Positions 35,510 to 46,288 of a stretch of DNA of 64,000 nt are shown piece after piece (position 1 is the first letter of the stretch; each line of letters opens with the position of its first letter). Below the pieces are notes generated by a model. The model did not search any database, was not told where the DNA came from, and worked only from the letters and a program-made list of their open reading frames with translations. A program made the translations under genes and the position numbers. The stretch comes from Strongylocentrotus purpuratus (taxonomy: Eukaryota > Echinodermata > Echinoidea > Camarodonta > Strongylocentrotidae), in the NCBI RefSeq assembly GCF_000002235.5, contig NW_022145610.1:33939807-34003806 (forward strand), in the 5' to 3' direction.

Positions 35510-35827
35510 TAGTGTGGTACGGTATGTCACTGAAACAGCTCACTGAAACTGCATTTTTGGATTCATTGGGGTCCAAGCTATCAGAAATTGATGGGGTTCA
35601 AATTTTCCCGAAGACACCAAATTTCCCTATTGCGCTTTATATAAGCCATTTTGGCGCCAAAATTGACCCCCCCCCCCCCCAAAGGAAGGGAAGTAGGGGT
35701 CTGAAAATTTGAACCCCATCATTTGTGTCCAATTGGGACCCTTTTGAAGCCAAAACAGCAACAACAACAACAACAAAAATCAATTTTGGCAAAAGAATCC
35801 TACGGGATTACATACCATACCGCACTA
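35510..35827. mobile_element. MITE inserted in a TTGG repeat array
   Basis: The ends tagtgtggtacggtatgt and acataccataccgcacta are inverted repeats with two mismatches. A second inverted pair inside (gatggggttcaaattttc near 35590-35607 and gaaaatttgaaccccatc at 35703-35720) gives a nested hairpin. ggttggttgg repeats lie on both sides, so the element interrupts an array. Confidence 0.7.
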
Positions 35828-36062
35828 ATAGGTTGGTTGGTTAATTTGTTGTGTGGATGGATAGTTTGTTTATTAGTTGGTCGGTTGGTTGGTTGGTGGA
35901 TGGGTAGTTTAATTGGTTTATGAGGTGGGTTGGTTGGTTGGTTGGTTTCTGAGTAGGGGGGGAGTTGTATGGCTGTTTAGTCTGCTGGTGGGTTTGATGG
36001 TTGGTTGGGTAAATGGTTCATTGGTTAAATGGTTGGTTGGTATGTAGTTTCGTTGATTGGAT
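35828..36062. repeat. TTGG/GGTTGGTT simple repeat
   Basis: A degenerate (GGTT)n array with interruptions, continuous with the shorter array left of the 35510 MITE. Confidence 0.8.
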
Positions 36063-36084
36063 GGTTGACAATGACAAGGACAGA

Positions 36085-36250
36085 TTTTTTTTCTTTTTCT
36101 TTAGCGGCCCCTTCTGGGGCGTGGAATAAATACAGTTGAATAGTACAAATATAATGTTCAACAATGATATTCATATTTGAAATTAAAAAATAAACAAAAA
36201 TCTTTAAAAACAAGAAAATCTTTGGCAGCGAACAGCAAACAAATGTTTTA
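36085..36250 (-). mobile_element. LINE 3' end, minus strand
   Basis: On the minus strand, tatttattccacgccccaga is followed by aggggccgct and an A-rich tail. The segment at 37720-37890 on the plus strand has the matching layout (tatttcttccatgtcccagg, then tggggccg, then aaataaaac). These look like two copies of one non-LTR element 3' end in opposite orientation. Confidence 0.5.
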
Positions 36251-36266
36251 ACAAGAAACACCCTCT

Positions 36267-36581
36267 CTATAACCTGTGCGGCACAGTGGACATAAGGGAG
36301 GTATAAGATTTGCATCTGGTATTCCGAGGAACGGTATTTAATTTCCGCATAATCTCATTGTCACTCGCACCATTGGACATTGCAATTTTCGCCTCGTTCC
36401 AATTTTTCGAACAGCCCCAAATGGCATTACCACCCCTGTGAAATACACAGCCTGCCCCATTAACCGAATAAACTGTTGTTGTAAGCAGGGCTATCAAGGA
36501 AATCATGGCTGCGTGTGCTTTTTTTCTTAATAGCATTGTTGTTCGCTGATGTTTTTCCCAGTTTAATCTAATGAAGTTCAT
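36267..36581 (-). CDS. Candidate small secreted protein ORF
   Basis: A 104-codon ORF with three possible starts. From the internal Met, a basic n-region and the hydrophobic stretch MISLIALLTTTVYSVNGAG look like a signal peptide. The remaining ~60 residues hold three Cys (GCVFHRGG, WGCSKN, RCKSY) and an amphipathic segment SDNEIMRKLNTV. I do not recognise a family. The sequence before the second half of the first segment (cttcattag) could also be a splice acceptor, so it may be an exon. It sits just 5' of a LINE 3' end on the same strand, so a transposon origin is possible. No poly(A) signal is evident. Confidence 0.35.
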   Translation of the reverse strand: MNFIRLNWEKHQRTTMLLRKKAHAAMISLIALLTTTVYSVNGAGCVFHRGGNAIWGCSKNWNEAKIAMSNGASDNEIMRKLNTVPRNTRCKSYTSLMSTVPHRL

Positions 36582-37434
36582 AGAGGTAAATGCAATTCCA
36601 ATATTTCTTGTTTCGCTGTATGGAGTGTTGAAGGGGATGTAATAGGGCGTGACCCGAATCCGTAACTGATCGACAGTATAATGGGGACGAGAGGAAGGTG
36701 GAGGCTCCCCTATTCCCCATCAGCTCCAGTGCAAGTTATGTAAAATCCATGAATATACACTTTAATCCAGATCTTCAGTATTTTCTGCTCATATTGCCCT
36801 GCTCCAGTTGTTTCTCTTCGTTCGCTCCCGGGTAGATTATACAAAAACTCAATGAGGCGCTTTGTCCCCCCCCCCCCCCCCCCCCACCTTCAACAATTTT
36901 TTGTTACAGTGTGGCCGCCTATCCCCTTCCTATAGGTCTAAGGACAATTTACTGGCGCAGATATCCGCGGTTCAGTGTGTTCCGTTTACAGGCAGGCGTA
37001 TAGATACGGGGGATACATATTCCACCCCACCCCCCCCCCCCATCTCACCATTATGTGTTGCCGATAAAGAACGGCAAGAGGGAGAGCGAAAAAAATGGAA
37101 AGGAGAAAGGACCTATACTCCCACAGCTTCCCCCTCATCGCTGGACCCACACTTATACAAGTGCCTTGAAATCAGCTTGACCCCGCCCCCGCCCGGCCGT
37201 TCCTTTTAATTTGCTAGTGTCGTCAGCTGCAGGTCACCAATGCCAATCAACGATGATGTTCTTCTTTTTGATAGGTTTTAGGGGAAAATCGGGAATTGGG
37301 TCCCCGCAATTAAAATCTGGTAATATAATAGAAAAAGTGGAATATAAATACATAAGCAGACATGCATGGGTAGAATCAGTTCATGGCGTAGCTAGTCGGG
37401 AAAAGGGCGTGTGACCTTCCCTCAAATGAACGTG

Positions 37435-37437
<3 letters not shown>

Positions 37438-37474
<37 letters not shown>

Positions 37475-37507
37475 TAGAGAGAGAGAGAGGAGAGAGGGGG
37501 GGGGGGG
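37438..37507. repeat. GA microsatellite followed by poly-G
   Basis: (GA)n with a short GATA interruption, ending in a run of about ten G. Confidence 0.9.
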
Positions 37508-37719
37508 TGGGGAAAGAAAAACTGAAATCGGATGAAAGCTAGACCCGCTCACAGACCCTCCCTTTTTACCTTTCCCAATATACAATTTATCTATATATAT
37601 TTTTTTTTTTTATTTTTTTAGCGTAGTATACGCGCTGTTTACACTGACAATATCTTATATCGAGTTTATAGTTTTACTTAAGTCTTTTGTTGTTGTTGTT
37701 GGTTATTGTAGACATTTTT

Positions 37720-37890
37720 CCTGCAATTTATTGTGTATTGTTTGCTGCATGTCAAAGAACCTTTCTTTAGTAAGATACATATGTTGTATTTTTTCTTCCT
37801 TTTTTACGATGTCTCGATTGTAAAATATCATTGTACCATTTATTTGTATTTCTTCCATGTCCCAGGTGGGGCCGTTTACGAAATAAAACA
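37720..37890 (+). mobile_element. LINE 3' end, plus strand
   Basis: Counterpart in inverted orientation to 36085-36250. It carries the cccaggtggggccg phrase and an aaataaaac tail. Confidence 0.45.
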
Positions 37891-39907
37891 AACCTTTCAA
37901 AATGTCAACCTTTCAAACCAGTGGTAACCCCTGCCCCCCCCCCCCCCCCCTCCCCCTCCACTCATGTCAGTGCCCCCTCATCGCCTGGACCCACGCTATG
38001 CCACTTGGTGAAATGACGACACAAGGCACAAGGTTTAACACGATAAAAAGGCCTTTCTCTTGATGCCAATATATAGGACAATAGCTGTGTAAGGCCATTA
38101 AAAACATATACATGTTTGGCGTGCCCGCCCGCTTCCTTTTTGGGGGCCGCCTCCTATTTTATTTTTTTTAAAGAAAATAAACATGAAAAACACTGCTAAA
38201 ATGGATCTATTTCTGATTTTAAAAAAATACAACAAAATGTCGGCGGCCATTTTGAAAAATAGCCCGACTGTTGAAAGAAAGAAAGAAAAAAAAAGGGTCT
38301 CCTCCTTCCTATTTTTCGAAAAAACAGAACGCTAACCTTTCTTATTTGGCCTAATGATCATCTTGACATATTAAACAATGTATACATACATGTCTTTCTT
38401 GTACAATTGAATGTCCCTTCGGCACGATCGAGCGCAAAGACTTTCTAGAATTATCCCAATGCAATGGTAATATCCTTTTGCATAGTATATTCAATAATCT
38501 GAACATGACAATGACATGTCATGTAATCCCAACATACAATCAAAAGGCCAGACACAAGGATATGGTCATTCAGTTGATTTCTTGGAAGTCTTTGAGATCT
38601 GTAATTTCTCATAACTGTGACTGACTGAAGACAAAGAGTAAGATGCCATCAGTGGGATAATGAGCAAAAACTTTTTGGGGGGCAGAAAGAAATTCTGCAT
38701 CACCACCAGGTGGCATAATAGGCAATTTTTTTTTTAAGGGGGGATGTGGATATTGACGATAACGGTGAGGAAAAAACCCGGAAAATCATGTCATTTCAGC
38801 AACAATGTAAATCACTGGTATCAATCAAATTACAAATATTTTTTTTTCTTCTTCGGGGGGGGGGGGGGGGCAACTGCCCCATCAGTACGCCAGTGGATGT
38901 CATCATGTAATCTATTGGTGTGATAACGGTTAAGGACAACAACTTCTTTTTATTGACCCGTCTGCCTGTTCCACATCCTCACAAGGGAGAAATCATGATT
39001 GGATTACGTAATATGCCATCATCATGTTCACACTATGCACAAGGCTACAGACCGATTCGGAGATAGCACATGTATGGACACATGATCCCACAATCCACAG
39101 GTGTTTTAAACATGGAGAAGTCCCACATTAATGATGGCAGTGCTCATGATTACCTTTTTTTTTACCCTCTTGAGAAAAACAACTTCTACCTGTGTATCCG
39201 GGCTTTGTATCAACTCCCTGCTCCGTGCATTAATGCAGGATTACACAACTTCCATGAACACATATCCAGCAGTCGTTTCGATGGGTTTTACAGTTCTGTA
39301 CATAATCTTTATCTGATCAGACATAATACAAATATTTTTTCTGAACTGGCTTACTGAAATTGCCTTAGGTTAATCTATTAAAAGTGTTTGAATCATGTTT
39401 CAAAGATGTTGATAAAAAGATGTTGATAAAAAGGAAGCATAAAAAGGAAGCATAGAATGGGGGAACAAAGACACAGAAATCATACTCAATGGCAGAAGTC
39501 GTGGGTTTGAAGACGTTAATAATTTTTTTTATTGTATATCCAATAACCCATCATCATCAACTATAAATACATGCATATCTTTTTTCTGTGAAACATAAAA
39601 CACAATGACGCGCCTGATCAGTATTCAAACGCATAATACCTAGCTGTTGAAGTCCACCAACTTAAAAAATCATTCATGACAATTAAGGACTTAGAACTGG
39701 ATGCCTCAAAAGCAAACACAAATATCTTGTATTGGTACTCAAAGGGTTAATAGGCAATGAAGTGATGTCATGAATTAATATCCAAGCACAGCATCCATTT
39801 TGACATTCAAACGCAATTCCTTGAAGCCTTCAGCATAGCCTAGCTTGGCCTAACTTTGTCATTTGCGCCAGGAGCGGCTAACTAGTCTTGACAGTCCAGA
39901 CCCCTCT

Positions 39908-40121
39908 CACTGTGAACATGACTGACAAAGAAAGCGGACAAAATATACAGTTCCTCAGGTAGACAAAGGATCATCCCTTCACTGCTATTGTGTAAAAAGG
40001 TGAATATGCATGTGACACCTGTTCTACACATTTGTACATAATAGCAGTGAAGAGATGTTCCTTTGTCTACCTGAGAAACTGTATATTTTGTCCGCTTTCT
40101 TTGTCAGTCATGTTCATAGTG
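39908..40121. repeat. 214-bp near-perfect hairpin (MITE or hpRNA-like)
   Basis: Two arms of about 88 bp (39908-39996 and 40034-40121) are reverse complements with only about five or six differences. The outer ends are cactgtgaacatgactgaca and its complement, and the loop is about 35-40 bases. There is no coding capacity. It could be a young MITE or a source of a long hairpin RNA. Confidence 0.8.
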
Positions 40122-40460
40122 TCTGTTACATGTCAAGGGTTTCTTCATGGAGGTATACATGTAAACACTAATTGATAGGGTAGCGGTGGGACTGCATTAT
40201 GTGCGCAGAATTACAACAGGTGAAGGCGCGTTCAGATAAGGCGGTACACAGACGCAAAAAAAACACTACTTCTTTGTTTGAAGTGTAAATGAATGATATC
40301 AACAAAGGTTCTTTGCATATTCAGGGAGCTCCGTCTTATATAAGATAGAGCAGTGTGAGGCGTATTACACTCTATGACATCATCAACAAAAATGCTGGTC
40401 ATATCTGAGCGAGGCTTAAGATTTATATTGGCCTTTATGGAGTTGGTGTTATTTTATGAT

Positions 40461-41020
40461 CCAACAAATTTTGTATAAGAAATGCTAGATATCAAGCATA
40501 AAAAGAAACTTCCGAGGCAGGTGCATTTCAAGCGACTAATATTGGTTGCATGATAAAAGACAATGGATACAATCAGCAATTTGATGTTAGATCAGAATCT
40601 ATTTCATGAGCATTGGATGCACTAAATTGTATTCCTTTAATATCAATTTCTAATCGTACAATGTGCTATATAAACACATGTTAATTCAATTATTAATATG
40701 AGAGTTTACAAGTTCATATATATTTGAGCAATCTGTAATTCCTTTGGATACTTGGATGCTTTGTTTAACAACCCAGCCAAATTTGTTACTCAATAAGCAT
40801 TAAAAGAAACTTCTGAAGCAATCACGATTCAAGCAACTCATCTGTATTTGATGTTGGATTAGTATCTATTCCATGTGCATTACATGCGATAAATTGTATT
40901 CCTTTAGCATTAATTTATCATCATAAAATATGCTTTATAAATATAACAAAAGTATATCATTGATATTTGATATGAGATTTGAAATGTTGAGATACATTTG
41001 CGCAATCTGTATTTCCTTTC
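40461..41020. repeat. Diverged ~300-bp tandem duplication
   Basis: Unit 1 (about 40461-40750) and unit 2 (about 40775-41020) share, in order, aaaagaaacttc, a caagc-act phrase, tgatgtt, taaattgtattcctttag-like sequence and gcaatctgta. Identity looks like 70-80% by eye. Confidence 0.65.
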
Positions 41021-41137
41021 TTTACATTTGAATTATGAACATATCAATATGAACATATAGGGCCAAGTACATATAAGTGAGGATAATACTGAAAAAATAT
41101 ATGTATATAGGACATCATTTGCCAGTCATATCACTGT

Positions 41138-41296
41138 ACAGTCAAACCTGCTTTAGTGACCACCTGTCTACACAGACCACATATATATTGGTTCCCTTGA
41201 AAATGTTTTTTTCATTGAAACATGTACTAAGTAACCTGTCTACAAAGACCACTTTTTGTGTTTCCCTTGGGCTGTCGTTAATAGACAGGTTTGACT
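41138..41296. mobile_element. MITE, cagtcaaacctg family, copy 3
   Basis: Begins acagtcaaacctgctttagt and ends atagacaggtttgact. The internal phrases match the copies at 21340 and 24655. Confidence 0.75.
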
Positions 41297-42724
41297 CTAT
41301 CTTCATGTAATTCCATTCCGGCATAAATGTTTCTTGTTCTTCAGGTAGAGTTGAAAGATCTCAACAGGTTTAGTTTCTGCTTCTGAATGATGTCTGTTGC
41401 ATCATCTAATAGATTGACTTTTATTCAACAACAAAAATGTTAGTCTTTGGCTATAACTATTCATAAGATTAAAATAAACTAAAAGTAAAATACTTTCCCA
41501 AATGACATATTTCTGATCCATCACATTCAGTGACAGTGTAGTAAGCTAATCATGTTAATGATATGTGTGCCTATAAAATGGTCTTACCTCAACATAGTCT
41601 GAAATAAATAAACAAAAGATTCAAGTAATAGATGAACAAGTAGCAGAAAAACAAATGATAGCATATCTCAGGTAGCAAAGCAAAAGCACATTACAGTGAA
41701 ACATTACATAAGGTAGTTATTTTGTGTTGATATTGAAATGGATAATCTGCATAATGTTCAGAGTATACTTTGAGTATTCATAGTAAAAATTATATTCCAA
41801 TAGGAACTGCCTAAGATCATTACTCTTAACTATTTATCACAGTGATTATGATCAATACATAATGTCTTGATTGGGGTAAATAGTTCTCATCAGAGCATAT
41901 ACTGTTTTTGTCTCGATGGGTTTCACACTTTGGTGTGAATGGGTTTCATCTCCTCCTAACATTAACTATAAAGCAGCTAATTAATAGATCATCATAATTA
42001 CAGATGACATACATCAGAGCCTGACACTAACAGACGCCCATTGCAGACATTTTCACTCAGAAGCCCCAACATTTAGGATATTAAACGAGGGCCTTATGCA
42101 AACAGACCTTAGAATAACAATCTGGACGCCAGTGCAAGAAGTCAGTGCAGAGCTCTGCATACATGGACCTGTAAATCAATAGGTAGTACCAATTTACTAG
42201 AGAACATCTGCGTCAGGTTTAGAACATGAAAGAGCTACTTCGGGACAGAAAGGGATTGCGGGATATAATACTCTTTGAATAAGACAAAGACTCTTCTAGA
42301 GTCTACACATGCATAAGAATTCAAAAATAAAATAGAGTAACAAACACATAAATGCATTTCACATAAATACAATAAAATTGATGGTGACTCTATAACGAGT
42401 AACTTTCATGCATCAGAAAATAGAAATATCAGTTTTAGGATACCATACAATAAAAAAAGGCATACGTGCTAGTCCTAGCCTGTCCCAGGCACCTTAGCAA
42501 CCAAACTGATGTCCTTAGCAATAAGGTGCAATGTACACCAAGAGCATAGTTCTAAAAATCAACATGGTTATGAGAAAATTCAGCTTTCACATCTGGAAAG
42601 TATTTTCACTACAGAGATTTGATTATGGAAAAGTAGAGCAAAGCATGAAAAAATGAAAATGTGCTAAAAGAAATGGCATTTGGGGCTTTGAGAATGTGAC
42701 TACCCATTTTCAAGGCATCATCAT

Positions 42725-43065
42725 TTAACTGATCTGGAAACCTTTAATGCATCTAGCAAAGCATCTTGTTAGGTAACGTTTACATGTATGAACCCTTCTA
42801 CACTTGGCTCTGGAACTTTTAAGGCCTCTAGCAAAGAAAATATCAAATTTGGATGAATCAGTATTGTTATGAAGATTATGAACCCTACTACATGTACATG
42901 TAGCTCTGGAGACAATTGAAGTCATTTTGTTTAGCAACTTCTTCATAAATTATTAAAAGATTCAGTTTGGTTGTCATGAGCATCATGAACTCAAATAGAT
43001 GAATACCTAAAAACCTTGAAAGCTTCCTGTAAAGCAACTTGTTCTGTAGTTATAAGAGTTCAATC
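42725..43065. repeat. Degenerate ~100-bp tandem repeat, about four units
   Basis: The phrases tctagcaaagc, atgaaccc and ctctggaa recur with spacing of roughly 77-102 bp (for example agcaaa near 42751, 42828, 42930 and 43030). It lies downstream of the SMG7 stop. Confidence 0.45.
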
Positions 43066-44110
43066 CGATTTGGATACACATTCAGGGCTTACAGTGGAAG
43101 TAGCCATGGCTCGATGACACACCTGTATTGATTCAGTCTACCAGTACATTATCTAGTTGATTTGAACACCATTCTGCAGGGTTTGTACCAATCAAAACCC
43201 TTGTCATTCAGGTTCTTTCATATATACAATACACAGGGTTGATATTGCAGTTTACAGACGAAATAGGAAAGTTAACATTTACTACAGCTTTGCATATAGC
43301 AGAGTAAACATTTTGTGCAGTTTGATTATCAAAACAAAATATGAAATCCTATCGAAATAGAATAAAAGTCTAATAATCGTTTCAATATCACCATAAGAAT
43401 CTAACTTTATTCCCTTCTATCTCAACGTTTTGAAAAACAACCACTCCTATTGCAGATTTCAATAACAAAATAAAACCGACACATTTCATATCATTCTATC
43501 TGAACTTTCTTTTTCTTTCTGCACTCTTTTGCTCATTTTTCTTTTCTTTCCACCTTGTAGTACCAAGTGTGAACAACACCTTTGGAAAAAAGAATTACAG
43601 ACGCTGCTTCTTGCATTTATCTTCTGCTCACACTATTTCATTCTCGACATCGCAAACTGCAGCAGATTTGACCTTGTTCAAATGCTGGGCATTATATACA
43701 TAAACACTATAAGATTTCACAGCCATCTTTGTACACCTCAACAGGTAGCAAGTCTGTGACATTTCATCTCACTCTCTAATTCTTCTCTTGAGTCTATGTT
43801 ATTTGTTATAACAGATCAACAAACTGATCGATACTATCTAAAAAATTAACAAAATCAATCATGTAAACGTGTTTACAAGTATCAGAACGTGCTACTCTTT
43901 GCCATGGTCTCTTGCTAGCCTACAGTAGTTTTCTGCTCAATTCAATCTCTTCTCATGAATGATGTAATGCTTGCAGTTCTGGTGCCCTCTACAGGTATAA
44001 TACCTCCTGAGCCTCCTATAGGCTAACACACATCTCAGAGCTTCACTGTAACATTCACATGTTACAAGATTTGTCAAAAGAAGAATGAAATAAAGCTTCA
44101 TTATGTAACT

Positions 44111-44325
44111 ACATATCCTAAACACTCTTAGTAGGCCTAAAGAAATCTCGGAAAAAGTGCAAAGGATGTCACTTTTGTACGTACGTTAAATCTGAACCTC
44201 TCTTCATAGGCCTATCAACGTTATTAACAAAATAACTGTAAATGACATTTTGTTTGTACGTATATCCTGAACACTTTTCCAAGGCCTATAGATGACAACA
44301 AAACAAGTGTAAATGACCTTAATGA
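44111..44325. repeat. Degenerate ~70-80 bp tandem repeat, three units
   Basis: Three units, each with tacgtatatcctgaacac-like sequence, aggcctat, an A-rich middle and gtaaatgac. They begin near 44111, 44180 and 44259. They lie in or next to the SMG7 3' UTR. Confidence 0.5.
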
Positions 44326-44616
44326 TTCAATAACACAGTATTTATTTGTAGTAGAGTCCTGAAGTCAACACCCTATAGAATAGGATAATGCAGAGAGAAA
44401 GGATACAACCGGATCGGCTGTGCTCTCCTTCTCTCTCCCTCTTTCCTCTTCTCTACGTGTTATAGGAGCTTCTTGTGCTCATTGTTATTTTCTGGTTGAT
44501 GATCTTGATGTTTTAGTTGCTGGATAGTTTTGGTTTCTTCTCTCCTAACCGCCAGTGGATCGTCCGCGACCGTCCGACCATCCACAGGGATTAGGTTGTC
44601 ATCCTGCGACTTTCCT
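44315..44616 (-). other. SMG7: SMG7 3' untranslated region (minimum, inferred)
   Basis: The first minus-strand AATAAA after the stop is at 44341-44346. A longer 3' UTR reaching into the tandem-repeat region to the left cannot be excluded. Confidence 0.4.
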
Positions 44617-44712
44617 TCACGTGTCGGGCTTCTGTTGTTCCAGGCTTACCGTGTGGCCTAGGATCTTCTCCAGGGGTGACTGCTCGGAGCGCATTGGGCT
44701 GGACCAGATACT
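44617..44712 (-). CDS. SMG7: SMG7 last coding exon
   Basis: Minus-strand acceptor ccttacag, then SIWSSPMRSEQSPLEKILG and a short Gln-rich end. Stop TGA at 44617-44619. Human SMG7 ends with the same layout: SIWSS, a Ser/Pro segment, LEQLL-type residues and Gln. Confidence 0.88.
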   Translation of the reverse strand, partial: SIWSSPMRSEQSPLEKILGHTVSLEQQKPDT

Positions 44713-46229
44713 CTGTAAGGAACAGATTAGAAGTCATGAACTTCACATTTCCTGGTTAAGGTCCTATCTAAGTTTTGCTTTAAAGGTACTACATGTATGT
44801 CCCTTTTGCAGCCAACCTCAAATTCTGTAGAACTTTGCAGGAATTATGAATATGTCATGTATGTCGTATCTGTGAAATTTGAACGTTAGCAGTGTCCTAA
44901 TATTCAAATTATGCAAGGAAACCTGTGCCATCAATGTAGTTTTACATCCCAGGCTTTCATTGCATAGTTTTAAGTCTGGCAGATTTTTAAAGACCAAATT
45001 CATATATTTGTTGACCGTTTTCACACCACAACAAGAAATGTCAGTTTGCCCATGCTCAGAATGGAAACTTCCTCAAATTGGTTATGCTTCTCTGCCTACC
45101 CTGACAAATCTACAATCCATTACACTATGAGATGCTTCACCAAGTTACCTAGGTTCATAATCTTATGCACCTTAGAGGCTCAGAAAATCATTATATAATC
45201 CAGCCCCTACATGGTTATCTTTATCTGTTTGGCTGTATTAGCCCTCAAAATGTTTAGGGAATACACAGAAAGGAGAGTATAGTTGTTTGATAAGATGATG
45301 AAGGGGATCATAATCAAATGATTGGTTGAGAGGGTACACATGACCAGGCATTTATTTTGCCTCACACGTAATTTTACTAATGCTGGTCATTAGTAAAATC
45401 ATGTTATAAAACAAACAAAACATCATCTTATCAAACAAATAATACACATCATTTTGCTCGGGCATTAGTAAAATTACCCACACTCTGTACCTTCAAAACA
45501 GTCCAAACACCCTTGGCTACCGCCTTTGGCGTGTTCCAAAGGTACCTTGTGTGGGTAATTCTTACCAATGCCCTCATTGCTGTGTATTATTTGAATAATA
45601 ATCACTGATGAAACAAACCAATTACCTGTATCCTCTCTGGCAGCAAGCTGCTGGTTGGTGAGCTTGATAGCTGAGGCTCTCTCCATTTGAGCCCCAGTGT
45701 ACTCCCAAGACCCTCTCCAGACTTACTCATTCCTCCTCCATCTAACAGAGCAAAGACAAAAACAGTTGTTTATACTATTAGTTTTTGGGTGCAGCTTCTC
45801 AATACTCATTATCATCATCATCATCTAGTGCCGTCCCATCGCTTTCTGTCATGTTTCTGCCCTTGTTCTATCCTCTCCATAGTTAAGGCCAGTCCGTTTC
45901 TTGACATTATCAAACCAAGTGATTCGCTCTCTACCCCTTTCTCGTTTACCCTATACCATTCCTTCCAGCAAGATGTTCTGCAATCCTCTTCCTCTATCAC
46001 ATGACCAACATACACTACTACTAGCCCGCTAAAGGACATTCTCTGATACATGATTGGTCATGTGATTGCAATGTGAAAGAAAGCAGTTTAGTAATTGGAA
46101 AAATTTATTATGTAGTACATAATTGTGTATTGTGATGTTTTAGAACATTCAAGGCAAGAAATCACTGAATCTGAGAGAGTATGCCCTGCGTACATATATG
46201 GGGCTATACCCCCCCCCCCAAAAAAAAAA

Positions 46230-46288
<59 letters not shown>

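Larger units (their letters stand above)
31986..44310. other. Region between two converging genes
   Basis: Between the NR6A-like 3' end and the SMG7 3' end I see no exon with recognisable homology. The content is AT-rich sequence, repeats, hairpins and MITEs (listed separately) and one small candidate ORF at 36267-36581. Confidence 0.55.
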
